Source of the DNA: CAZCTC01 sp964501335
GTDB taxonomy: Bacteria; Chloroflexota; Anaerolineae; B4-G1; SLSP01
Reading direction: 5' to 3'
Length of the DNA: 64,000 bases
Assembly: GCA_964501335.1 (NCBI GenBank)
Contig: CAZCTC010000009.1
Span: forward strand, 62,001-126,000
Below the pieces are notes generated by a model that saw only the letters and a program-made list of their open reading frames with translations, was not told the origin of the DNA and made no database searches. The position numbers and the translations under genes are program-made. Positions 34,893 to 43,900 of this stretch are shown piece after piece (the first letter of the stretch is position 1; every line of letters starts with the position of its first letter).

Positions 34893-37709
34893 TCACTCCC
34901 CGATCCTTATATCCCCCAACCGCTCCGGCCGATTGTGCCCCCGACCCTCCAATAACGTCGCAATCTCCTCCGGCGTTGCCGTCGCCGTCAACACAATCAC
35001 CAACGCCTCCTGCGCCTCAACATCCGACTTCAGCGCCTTCAGCACACTGTAATCGTTCATCCGCGAAATCACCCCATCCAGAATAATCAAATCCGGCCGC
35101 TCCACCCGGGCCCGCTCCAACCCTGACTGCCCATCGTTGGCCTCCAACACCTCATATCCTCGCTCCTGAAGCACCCGCCGGATTGCCATCACCACCGAAA
35201 TATCCTCATCGATCACCAACACCTTCTTCCGGCCCTCTCCCCGCGCCGCGCGCTCCAGCAGCCCCGCAATCGTCCCCAGCAACCGCTCACTGTCCAGCGG
35301 CTTGATCAAATATTCATCGGCGCCCAACCGCAACCCCCGTTCTCGATCCTCCAATACCGAAAGGATCAACACCGGAATCGGCGCCGTCTTCGCATCACCC
35401 TTCAACACACTCAACACATCAAAACCGTTGATCCCCGGCATCATCAAATCCAAAATAATCAGATCCGGATTCTCATCACGGGCCTGCCGCAACGCCTCCA
35501 AACCATTCCCGGCCTCTGCCACCCGATAACCCGCGTTCAACAACTCCTGGTGCAGCAAGGTCCGAATGCTCTCTTCATCATCGACCACCAGCACCAGCTT
35601 GCCGCCGCGCCCATCCGGGAAAGTCTCAGCCAGTCGCCGCCGCAAATCCTCGATCGCCACCGCTCGTGGCGCCGGCATCGTCTCCAGCGGCAGCGCAAAA
35701 ACAAAAATACTCCCCACCCCCAACGTGCTCTCCACCCAGATATAGCCGCGGTGATGCTCGACAATCTCTTTACAGATCGCCAGCCCCAACCCCGTCCCTT
35801 TGGGCCGATTGGTCATCATATCGCCCAGCTGCTTAAACTTCTGGAAAACCTCCGAAAGCTGATCCGCCGGAATTCCAATCCCCTGATCTCGCACACTCAC
35901 CGCCAGCCAGCTTCCCGGCATCAAATGCGCCGAGGCCCCCGGCAACGGCGGCACAACCTCCCCCTCCGTAGAAATCCGAACCACCCGCGCCTCGATCAAA
36001 ATCTCACCGCAGTCGCTGAATTTAACCGAATTGGAAAGCAGATTGGTCAACACCTGAATCAGCCGGTCTTGATCGGCCCGCACGGTCGGCAGCCCCGGCT
36101 CACACTTCACATCCAAAAACAGCCCCTTGGCCTCGATCTGCGAAGAAATGGCGGCCCGCGCACTCTCCACCACATTCCCCATCGCCACATCCGAAAGATG
36201 CCATTCCACCTTCCCGGCTTCCATCTTCGCAATATCCAACACATCGTTGATCAACCGGGTCAGCCGCTCCGCCTCATTGATAATGATCGCCAGATTATCC
36301 TGGATTCGCCGCAATGACTGCTGCGACTTCAACGACCCGATATCCATATGCGGCGCCACATCCCGCTCAAAACTCTTGCTGATCAATTTGGTAAAGCCCA
36401 ACACCGAAGTCAACGGCGTCCGCAATTCATGCGACACCGTTGAAATAAACTCCGTCTTCATCCGATCCACCTCGGTCTCCCGGGTGATATCCCGGATCAC
36501 CGTCACCACCCCGCCCGGCCGGCTGCTCAACGCCGGACTCTCGCCATATCCCAACCGCTGAACCAGAGCACAGGACGACACATTGTAAACCCGCTCCATC
36601 GACTGCGGATTCAATCGCAATGGCGGCAACGTAACCGTATAAACCTCTCCCGGATGTAACAACGCCTGCACGACCCCGCTCAACAACGGCTCCGACGGCA
36701 CAATCTCCCGCAATTGCCGACCGATCACCGACTCACGTTCCAGTCCCAGCCCCTGCATCAACACCGGATTGACCAGCACGATCTTCCCTGCGGCATCCGT
36801 CACCACCAGACCGTCCGCAATATTCTGGAGAATCGCATCCAACCGGTTACGCTCCTCGCGCAATTCCGTCGTCCGCATCGACACCCGGGCTTCCAGATCC
36901 CGATTGGCCCCCTGCAACTGCCCATATAGCTCCGCCAGTCGCGCCGACATCAAATTAAAGGTCTCAGCCAGATCCGTCAGTTCATCATGCGACCGCAAAT
37001 CGATCGTATGGCCCAGCTCCCCGCCGGCCAGCGCCAACGCACCCCGCTTCAACCGCTGAAGCGGACCGTCAAAAACCAGCAACGTCAACAACACGGTCAC
37101 TCCCACAGCAATAAGAATGCCCCCAATCAACGACGGCAGAAAATTACGCAAGGCCTCTTTCTCCGTAATCTTCGTCGATTCCAACCCCACGACGGCCTCC
37201 GCCAGCCCCGCCACATACGCCTGCCCCTGCGCATCCTCGAAAACCACCGGTGCCACATACCCGTAATAGGAACCGTACTCATCCGTATAAGTCACCGGCA
37301 TCGAAGTGCCCTCGTTGATCGCCGTCCAATGGTTCACCGTCCCATAGAAAAAGGGATAGCCCACCGCCGACTCGGCGCTGTCCACCCAATAGTACAGATA
37401 ATCGCCTTCCCGATAATAGAGCCCCACCCAAACTAAATTCCCCGCGATTTGCGAAGCCAGCAGCTTCTCTTTGACAATCTGATAGCCCTCTTTATTGATA
37501 TCCTCCGGCACCCGAATATCTTCCAACAACGCCTGATCTGCTTGAGTCGCACTCAATTCCGCAATATTCTTCAAGCGGATATTCAAATCGGCCTGCCCGG
37601 TTACCTGGCTTTTCTCATAGGCCCGAAAGGCAGAAAAACCTACCGTCAGCACGATCAATATCACCAACGGCAACACAATCTTCATAAAAATCGGCACACG
37701 CAGGTTCAC
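34893..37709 (-). CDS. Membrane hybrid histidine kinase with two receivers
   Basis: 938 residues from GTG 37709, which overlaps the upstream stop (GTGA) and has GAGGTG before it; an in-frame ATG at 37736 is the alternative. Plan: membrane helix (about 10-30), an extracytoplasmic CACHE-like sensor (to about 190), second helix (about 193-213), HAMP (to 265), PAS (285-410), HisKA with H427 (VSHELRTPL), HATPase_c (NLLSNSVKFSD, DQGIGIP, KGTGLGLAI), receiver 1 (706-820, complete, D754) and receiver 2 (828-938). Receiver 2 keeps D878 (LIILDGV) but the conserved Lys region is missing, and the C-terminus ends in an unusual GHNRPERLGDIRIGE. It is the last gene of the signalling run. Confidence 0.9.
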   Translation of the reverse strand: MNLRVPIFMKIVLPLVILIVLTVGFSAFRAYEKSQVTGQADLNIRLKNIAELSATQADQALLEDIRVPEDINKEGYQIVKEKLLASQIAGNLVWVGLYYREGDYLYYWVDSAESAVGYPFFYGTVNHWTAINEGTSMPVTYTDEYGSYYGYVAPVVFEDAQGQAYVAGLAEAVVGLESTKITEKEALRNFLPSLIGGILIAVGVTVLLTLLVFDGPLQRLKRGALALAGGELGHTIDLRSHDELTDLAETFNLMSARLAELYGQLQGANRDLEARVSMRTTELREERNRLDAILQNIADGLVVTDAAGKIVLVNPVLMQGLGLERESVIGRQLREIVPSEPLLSGVVQALLHPGEVYTVTLPPLRLNPQSMERVYNVSSCALVQRLGYGESPALSSRPGGVVTVIRDITRETEVDRMKTEFISTVSHELRTPLTSVLGFTKLISKSFERDVAPHMDIGSLKSQQSLRRIQDNLAIIINEAERLTRLINDVLDIAKMEAGKVEWHLSDVAMGNVVESARAAISSQIEAKGLFLDVKCEPGLPTVRADQDRLIQVLTNLLSNSVKFSDCGEILIEARVVRISTEGEVVPPLPGASAHLMPGSWLAVSVRDQGIGIPADQLSEVFQKFKQLGDMMTNRPKGTGLGLAICKEIVEHHRGYIWVESTLGVGSIFVFALPLETMPAPRAVAIEDLRRRLAETFPDGRGGKLVLVVDDEESIRTLLHQELLNAGYRVAEAGNGLEALRQARDENPDLIILDLMMPGINGFDVLSVLKGDAKTAPIPVLILSVLEDRERGLRLGADEYLIKPLDSERLLGTIAGLLERAARGEGRKKVLVIDEDISVVMAIRRVLQERGYEVLEANDGQSGLERARVERPDLIILDGVISRMNDYSVLKALKSDVEAQEALVIVLTATATPEEIATLLEGRGHNRPERLGDIRIGE

Positions 37710-38701
37710 CGTCCCACCTCGTAGGTCCCCAGACATTCCCCGTCGACATCAAAAACCCAAATCACACTGTTCCAGGCATCTGCCGCATAAAGCTTTCCGT
37801 CCGGCCCCACACCCAACCCCATCACCTGCCAATCCGGCGCCTCCGAGCCCTCCCTTTGCAGCATAGCCAGATCCGGCACCCAACTGCCCAAGAAATTGCC
37901 CTTCGCCTCCAACACCTGAATGCGTCGGTTGGCCATATCCGAAACATACACCCGATCCCGGGATTCATCTACCGTCACATATTGCGGATAGGCGAACTCC
38001 TCCGCCCCCCGCCCATAACGCCCGATCGTCTGCAAATAAGTCAATCGAGGCTTGTTGTCCGCAATCTTCAGACTGAACTGCTGTAACTCTCCCGCATTGC
38101 TGTCTACCACATAGACCAGATTTCGCTGATCATCGACGGCCACATCGTTGATCCCCTTAAATGTTACGGGAGCATCTTCCGGTTGATCGAAAAAAGTTTC
38201 CAGAAGTGTCCCTTCCGCATCGAAAACCCGCACCGTCCCGCCGTGGAAATCGGCCACATAAACCCAGTCCCGCTTATCGATATCCAACCCATAAGGATCG
38301 TTGGCCGGCGCCCCGGCTTCATAACTCTGCGCCCCAATCTCCCGCAAAAACTTCCCCGTCGGCGAAAAGACCTTTACCCCGTCATGGAGCGTATCCGCCA
38401 GCTCATTGCGCACCAGATTGCAAATATAGATATTTCCATCGCGGTCCAAAGCTATATCCCAACCAGAATAGATATCCTCAGCATCTTTCCCCAACTTCCC
38501 AAAGGCGCGCTCCAGATGGCCCTCAGGCCCCCCCACCACCACATCGTAATTTCCCCGATCCATGATCACCACCGACCCGTCGGCTTCCACCGCCACGCCA
38601 TTGGGCCGCAACAATCGCATCTCCCGCGATGAACAGCCGACCAGCAGGAGCCCCACGGCCATCATCCCGGCTCCCCACCTTAAAATTGATCGTTCTATCA
38701 T
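37706..38701 (-). CDS. NHL-repeat beta-propeller lipoprotein
   Basis: 331 residues. The ATG at 38701 overlaps the stop of the kinase gene upstream (ATGA), and AGGAG lies 7 bp before. Lipobox LLVGC gives lipidated Cys23. The rest is a six-bladed NHL propeller: repeated units such as LLRPNGVAVEADGSVVIMDRGN, here split by position 30-330, with NDVAVDDQRNLVYVVDSN and YPQYVTVDESRDRVYVSDMANRRIQVL. NHL propellers bind proteins, glycans or ligands. Placed between two membrane kinases with overlapping codons on both sides, it is a plausible extracytoplasmic binding partner for their sensors. That link is inference. Confidence 0.85.
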   Translation of the reverse strand: MIERSILRWGAGMMAVGLLLVGCSSREMRLLRPNGVAVEADGSVVIMDRGNYDVVVGGPEGHLERAFGKLGKDAEDIYSGWDIALDRDGNIYICNLVRNELADTLHDGVKVFSPTGKFLREIGAQSYEAGAPANDPYGLDIDKRDWVYVADFHGGTVRVFDAEGTLLETFFDQPEDAPVTFKGINDVAVDDQRNLVYVVDSNAGELQQFSLKIADNKPRLTYLQTIGRYGRGAEEFAYPQYVTVDESRDRVYVSDMANRRIQVLEAKGNFLGSWVPDLAMLQREGSEAPDWQVMGLGVGPDGKLYAADAWNSVIWVFDVDGECLGTYEVGR

Positions 38702-40968
38702 CCCCCATCTCCTTTCAACCCTGCCGGACCTCCCCCATCCACTACGCCTACCGGCAGCGTAAACAAAAACCGGCTCCCTTTTCCCATTTCACTTTCCACC
38801 CAAATCTGACCCCCATGATGCTCGACAATCTGTTTGCAAATGGAAAGCCCCAATCCGGTTCCTGGGCGATGGGTACTGTTCGCAGCTTCCCCTACCCGCC
38901 TGAAGCGCTCAAAAACCTGTCCTAAATCCGTCTCGGCTATCCCAATCCCGGTATCCTGAACGCTCACCACCGCAAAAGGCTGCTCCGCCGGAAAGATCTC
39001 TGCCACCTCCGGCTGCCGCACCCCAAACGGCTTGATCGTCTCCCCTGAAGACAAAACCCATGCCTGCACTTCAATCCGTCCCTGATCGGTGAACTTCATC
39101 GCATTCGACAATAGATTGGTCACCACCTGCATCACCCGATCCTGATCGCCGTACAGCGTCGGCAAATCCTCCTTCAGAGAAACCTCCAACGCCAGGCCCC
39201 GTTCCCCCGCCAGTGACTCCATCCCGCTCACACTCGATTGAATCACCTGGAACAACGAAAACTCGGCCATATGCCATTCCACCCGCCCCGACTCCATCTT
39301 GGCCAGATCCAACACATCGTTGATCAGCCGGGTCAACCGCTCCCCTTCACCAATAATGATCTCCAGATTGTCCAATACCCGCCCGGCTGCCTGCTGAACC
39401 CGCTCATCTTCTTCCGGCAGCACCGGTTGAATGTACCGCACAAACTGCTTTTGGATCAACCGGCTGAACCCCATCACCCCCGTCATCGGCGTCCGCAACT
39501 CATGCGAAACCATCGAAACAAACTCATCCTTCATCTGCGCCAGCTCGACCTCGCGCGTAATATCCCGCAATACGGTCACCACCCCAGTCACCGCCATCTC
39601 AGCCCCGCCCAACGAACTCGCCGAAGCCCGATAAATCCGATCTTCCCGGCATACATCGACCGTAATCACGCCGATCTCCAGAGTCTGCGCCCGCCCCACC
39701 GCCTGCATGAGTTGAGAATCGTTCCAGACCTCCCCCAATCGCCGGCCGCTCAATGCCACCGGGGAAAGCCGCACCATCTCGGCAAAAGCCGGGTTGACCA
39801 GAGTGATCTCCTCATTCAGATCCGTCACCACCAACCCGTCCGCCACATTCTGCATAATCGCATTCAGCTCGGCATGTTGCACCGCCAGATTCCGGTACGC
39901 CGATTCGATCATCTGCACCATATCCTCGCGCACCTGCGTCAACTGCCGCCGCACGGTCACATCCCGCAACACCACCATCCCGCCTTGGGCTCGACCGCTT
40001 CCCATTAACGGCGTAAAAACCGCCTCCACCCACCGCGGATCGGCCAGCGCCAGCGCCGCTTCTACCTGTTGACTGCCGTCCTCCGGCCGCCAATCCGGCA
40101 ACCCCCAACGCTCCAACAAAACCGGTAACGGCACCCCCATCATCTCTTCCGCCGTCCCTTCCAATATCCTCAGCGCCGCCGGATTGACCTCCAACACACT
40201 CCCGCCACCCTCGACCAGAATCACGCCATCCTGCATATTTTCCAGTACAATCTTCAACGCCGTCGGATTCAGCTCCAGAGCCCGAAACCGAAATACCGAT
40301 AGAAATAACAAAATCCCCGATATCGGAAAAAGAAAAGGCCCGACATTGATCCCCGGATGCGGCACCCCCACCAGATACAACGCCGTTCCCAGCCACGGCA
40401 AAAAAGCCCCACTCACAAACACCCGGCTCCACCGCCGGTATAACATCGACATATGGGCCATCACAATCGCATAACAGCCCACCCCCGCCAGAAAATAAAG
40501 CATCAAGACGCCGATCTCCAGCCAGAATCCCGGACCAAAATACCAGACCGGAACCACCACCATATTCTGCCACCGCACAATCCGAAACCCGGTCCAGACC
40601 CACTGATGCCATGAATTGGTCGCCACCATCCCATTCAAGAGCAGTGCCGGCAGACAGATCAACAACCTGCGCTTAAAATCCTCCCCGCAGCGATACCCCA
40701 CATACCGCAGTGAAAAAAACAGCCAGGCCGGACCGATCCATATCGCACTCCCCAGCACCCAGCCTTCCCAAAACGGCATAACCTCCGGCACCGAACTCCA
40801 CAACAACTGCGCCCCATGCGCCAGCATCCACACCGCCCCGGTCAACAATAAAAAAGTCAGCGACTGCGCCTCCATATGCAAGGCCCGCCGTCGCCATGCA
40901 TACCCCGCCAGCCCGATCAATAACAGGCTGGCCAGCACCAACAGAAAACTATAACTGCTAAACACCAT
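38698..40968 (-). CDS. 7TM-PAS-PAS histidine kinase
   Basis: 756 residues, ATG at 40968 with GGAGGT 5 bp before it; its start overlaps the previous gene by 11 bp. The first 225 residues hold seven hydrophobic helices and match the N-terminal seven-helix region of histidine kinases. PAS domains follow at about 235-340 (ENMQDGVILVEGGG) and 365-475 (QNVADGLVVTDLNEE). HisKA carries H489 (VSHELRTPM). HATPase_c is complete (NLLSNAMKFTD, DTGIGIA, GTGLGLSI). There is no fused receiver, so it must phosphorylate another protein. The kinase core is closely like that of its neighbours. Confidence 0.93.
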   Translation of the reverse strand: MVFSSYSFLLVLASLLLIGLAGYAWRRRALHMEAQSLTFLLLTGAVWMLAHGAQLLWSSVPEVMPFWEGWVLGSAIWIGPAWLFFSLRYVGYRCGEDFKRRLLICLPALLLNGMVATNSWHQWVWTGFRIVRWQNMVVVPVWYFGPGFWLEIGVLMLYFLAGVGCYAIVMAHMSMLYRRWSRVFVSGAFLPWLGTALYLVGVPHPGINVGPFLFPISGILLFLSVFRFRALELNPTALKIVLENMQDGVILVEGGGSVLEVNPAALRILEGTAEEMMGVPLPVLLERWGLPDWRPEDGSQQVEAALALADPRWVEAVFTPLMGSGRAQGGMVVLRDVTVRRQLTQVREDMVQMIESAYRNLAVQHAELNAIMQNVADGLVVTDLNEEITLVNPAFAEMVRLSPVALSGRRLGEVWNDSQLMQAVGRAQTLEIGVITVDVCREDRIYRASASSLGGAEMAVTGVVTVLRDITREVELAQMKDEFVSMVSHELRTPMTGVMGFSRLIQKQFVRYIQPVLPEEDERVQQAAGRVLDNLEIIIGEGERLTRLINDVLDLAKMESGRVEWHMAEFSLFQVIQSSVSGMESLAGERGLALEVSLKEDLPTLYGDQDRVMQVVTNLLSNAMKFTDQGRIEVQAWVLSSGETIKPFGVRQPEVAEIFPAEQPFAVVSVQDTGIGIAETDLGQVFERFRRVGEAANSTHRPGTGLGLSICKQIVEHHGGQIWVESEMGKGSRFLFTLPVGVVDGGGPAGLKGDGG

Positions 40969-43855
40969 CCGGAACCTCCGTCCCGGGAACCGTCACCGGC
41001 ACGGTAAAACTAAACCGGCTCCCCACGCCGACCTGACTTTCCACCCAGATCCGCCCGCCGTGATGTTCGACAATCTCCCGACAGATCGAAAGCCCCAGCC
41101 CCGTTCCCGACCGCCGCGTCCCCTGCGAACGATTGCCCACCTGCCGGAATCGTTCAAAAACCTTTCCCAGATCTTCCGGCGCGATTCCCACCCCCGTATC
41201 CGTCACCGACACCCAGACCGAAGGTTCCGCCACCGGAGTGCTGGCCACCACCGCTCCCGCACAGGCCCCAAAAATATTCGGCGCCTCGCCTGGAGCCAGC
41301 AACCGCGCCGCCACGGTCACCTCGCCCTCATCCGTAAACTTCAACGCATTGGAAAGCAAATTGGTCACCACCTGGACCAATCGATCGCGATCGCCGTACA
41401 ACTCCGGCAACGAATCATGGACATCCATCCGCAGCTTCAACTTCCGCTCCAACGCCAGCGAATGCACCCCCGCCAGACTTGATTCCAGCGCATCTTCCAG
41501 CTTCAACGAAGCCATCTCCCACTCCAACCGCCCGGATTCCATCTTCGCCAGATCCAACACATCATTGATCAACCGCGTCAACCGATCGCCCTCGCTGATA
41601 ATGATCGCCAGATTTTCATCAATCCGCTGACAGGCCACCGCACTCTTCTCATCGTCCTGCGGCAACCGCGGCCGAATATTACGGTTAAACTGCTTCTGAA
41701 TCAAATGCGCAAACCCCAACACCGACGTCATCGGCGTCCGCAACTCATGCGAAACCATCGACACAAAATCATCCTTCATCCGGGCCATCTCAACTTCCTG
41801 CGTGATGTCCCGCAGCACCGTTACCGCTCCGCTCGAAGCCCCGGTGCCGCTGCGCAAAGCACACGCCGACGCCCGATACACCCGACTGCCCCACATAATA
41901 TCGGCCGTAGCCACCGCCGATTCCTGCGACTGCGCCTCCATCACCACCTGCGCCAGCGCCGCCTCCGGCAAAACCTCCTCCAATCGCTTCCCCACCATGA
42001 TCGCTTCCGGCCGATTGACCAGCTGCGTAAAAATCGGATTCACCCGGGTCACGCGATCCTGCAAGTCTGTCACCACCAGCCCGTCCGCCACATTCTGCAA
42101 AATCACATCCAGGCGGGCATGTTCTTCCGCCAGATCCTCATAAGCCCGCTCCAGCTCTCCCGTCCGGGCCCGCACCTCACGCTCCAGGTTCCGACTGTAC
42201 GCCTCCACCTGCCGATAAAGCCGGGCGTTCTCCACCGAAGCCGCCGCCTGCTGTCCCAAAAAGTGCAGCAGCTCCACCTCTCGCCGCGTATACGAACGCT
42301 GATACAACAACGGCCCCAGACAATAAAGGCCGACCAGCATCCCCCCAATCGTCAGCGGCAGACAGAGCGCAATCTGATGCACCTTCAGAAAATTCTCCGC
42401 CTCCAACGGCAGATCGATCGGCATATAAGCCGAGACAATCGGCTGAGTTCGATACTGAGCGTAACGCACCAACGGATGGTCCAATCCCAACGGCGGCCGT
42501 TCCACCCCATCCTGCTGCCAGTTCAACTGCGCCCCATCCGAATCGAGCACCGCCAGCGCCGCCCAACAAATCTGCAACTGCTGCGGCACATCCACAATCA
42601 ACAGCTCCGCCAGCCGCTCCGGCACGATCGTCGTCGCCACCCGGGCCCCCAGAGCCGGCACCACCTGCTGATAATCCACCCGATTGCGATAGAAAGCCCG
42701 ATCGATCAACATCTGCGTCCGTTGTCGCAATGGATTGAATGCCAGAGCAATCGTCAGAGTCGCCACAAAAACCGCCAGCGTATTGTCTTCCAGATTCAAC
42801 ATCTGCCGCAACAACACCGCCAGCAGAAAAAGCAATCCCAGATAGAACGACCCCAACACAATCGTCACCGTCACATAGACCAGGCTCCGATTGATCAACA
42901 AATCCAGATCCCACAACCGATAGCGCATTCCGGCAATCCCCAGGCTGACCAGCAACAGACCCGCCGGCATATAAGCCATAATCGGCGTCCCGATCAACTT
43001 AAAGAACAACCCCATCGTGGTATACTGGGTTAAAAATTGATCCAGGAAAGGCTGTACCAGAATGGTCTCCATCATCAGCATCACGGAGACCCCCGCCCCC
43101 AACACCACCCAGCGCGTCTGCCGTCGCTGCTGTACCGAAGCATGCCGGTAACGATAGATCTGCGCCGCCACCCCCGACCCATATCCCCCAATAAAGATCA
43201 ACATCACAAAGGCATAGGTCAATACAGGATAAGCAAAGAAATAATCCGGCAGACAGGCCCAGGCCAGACAGGCCACACTCCAAAAAATCGCCAGCCGCTT
43301 GGTCCACGGAGGAGTAAAAACACCATCGGGGAATAAATAGAAGAACCAGACCTCAAACCCCAGCCCCAAACTGTAAACCAGCAAATCCAGCCGCCACATC
43401 AGCGGAGAGAGATGCATATTGCTCGAAGCAGGCCCCTCCCGCGCCACAAACCACAAGGTCGGCGTCAACACCACCCCCAGCAAAATCAGGGCCAGCGACA
43501 TAAAGATCGAAACCCAATCCTGGGAACGTCGCGCAAAAATCACAATTCCCAGCAGAACAAAAACCACCATCAACACCGCTTCAGGCATCAAGGTATAGAA
43601 AACAAAAAACTTCGGCGAAAGGCCCACACTCCTTAACAACATATCATAGGTGACCGCGGCCCCTTGCGTCGCAGTCACCACCGCCAGTTGCTGCGCCATT
43701 CGCCCCGACAATGCGGAGAGGAAAGCCCACAGAATCGCCAGCAACAACCCACCCCAAACAGTCCAAACCGCGGCTAACCGAAGCCCCTGCAAAGGTGCGC
43801 GTTGAATTGTTACCCCCCCCACCGTCGAATTGATCGTTGTGTCCGAAGAAACCAT
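40958..43855 (-). CDS. Polytopic GAF-PAS histidine kinase
   Basis: 965 residues, ATG at 43855 after GGGAGGT. About eight helices lie in 1-375, including the segment RYRLWDLDLLINRSLVYVTV known from ComP-like sensors. A GAF domain follows at about 400-545, a short coiled coil, a PAS at about 580-690, HisKA with H703 (VSHELRTPM) and a complete HATPase_c (NLLSNALKFTD, DTGVGIA, GTGLGLSI). No receiver is fused. It lies 45 bp after the cyclase gene and overlaps the next kinase gene by 11 bp, so it is probably co-transcribed with both. Confidence 0.92.
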   Translation of the reverse strand: MVSSDTTINSTVGGVTIQRAPLQGLRLAAVWTVWGGLLLAILWAFLSALSGRMAQQLAVVTATQGAAVTYDMLLRSVGLSPKFFVFYTLMPEAVLMVVFVLLGIVIFARRSQDWVSIFMSLALILLGVVLTPTLWFVAREGPASSNMHLSPLMWRLDLLVYSLGLGFEVWFFYLFPDGVFTPPWTKRLAIFWSVACLAWACLPDYFFAYPVLTYAFVMLIFIGGYGSGVAAQIYRYRHASVQQRRQTRWVVLGAGVSVMLMMETILVQPFLDQFLTQYTTMGLFFKLIGTPIMAYMPAGLLLVSLGIAGMRYRLWDLDLLINRSLVYVTVTIVLGSFYLGLLFLLAVLLRQMLNLEDNTLAVFVATLTIALAFNPLRQRTQMLIDRAFYRNRVDYQQVVPALGARVATTIVPERLAELLIVDVPQQLQICWAALAVLDSDGAQLNWQQDGVERPPLGLDHPLVRYAQYRTQPIVSAYMPIDLPLEAENFLKVHQIALCLPLTIGGMLVGLYCLGPLLYQRSYTRREVELLHFLGQQAAASVENARLYRQVEAYSRNLEREVRARTGELERAYEDLAEEHARLDVILQNVADGLVVTDLQDRVTRVNPIFTQLVNRPEAIMVGKRLEEVLPEAALAQVVMEAQSQESAVATADIMWGSRVYRASACALRSGTGASSGAVTVLRDITQEVEMARMKDDFVSMVSHELRTPMTSVLGFAHLIQKQFNRNIRPRLPQDDEKSAVACQRIDENLAIIISEGDRLTRLINDVLDLAKMESGRLEWEMASLKLEDALESSLAGVHSLALERKLKLRMDVHDSLPELYGDRDRLVQVVTNLLSNALKFTDEGEVTVAARLLAPGEAPNIFGACAGAVVASTPVAEPSVWVSVTDTGVGIAPEDLGKVFERFRQVGNRSQGTRRSGTGLGLSICREIVEHHGGRIWVESQVGVGSRFSFTVPVTVPGTEVPDGV

Positions 43856-43900
43856 TTTTTACCTCCCGGCCCCTCATTGGCAGCCGGAAATCACAGGAAC

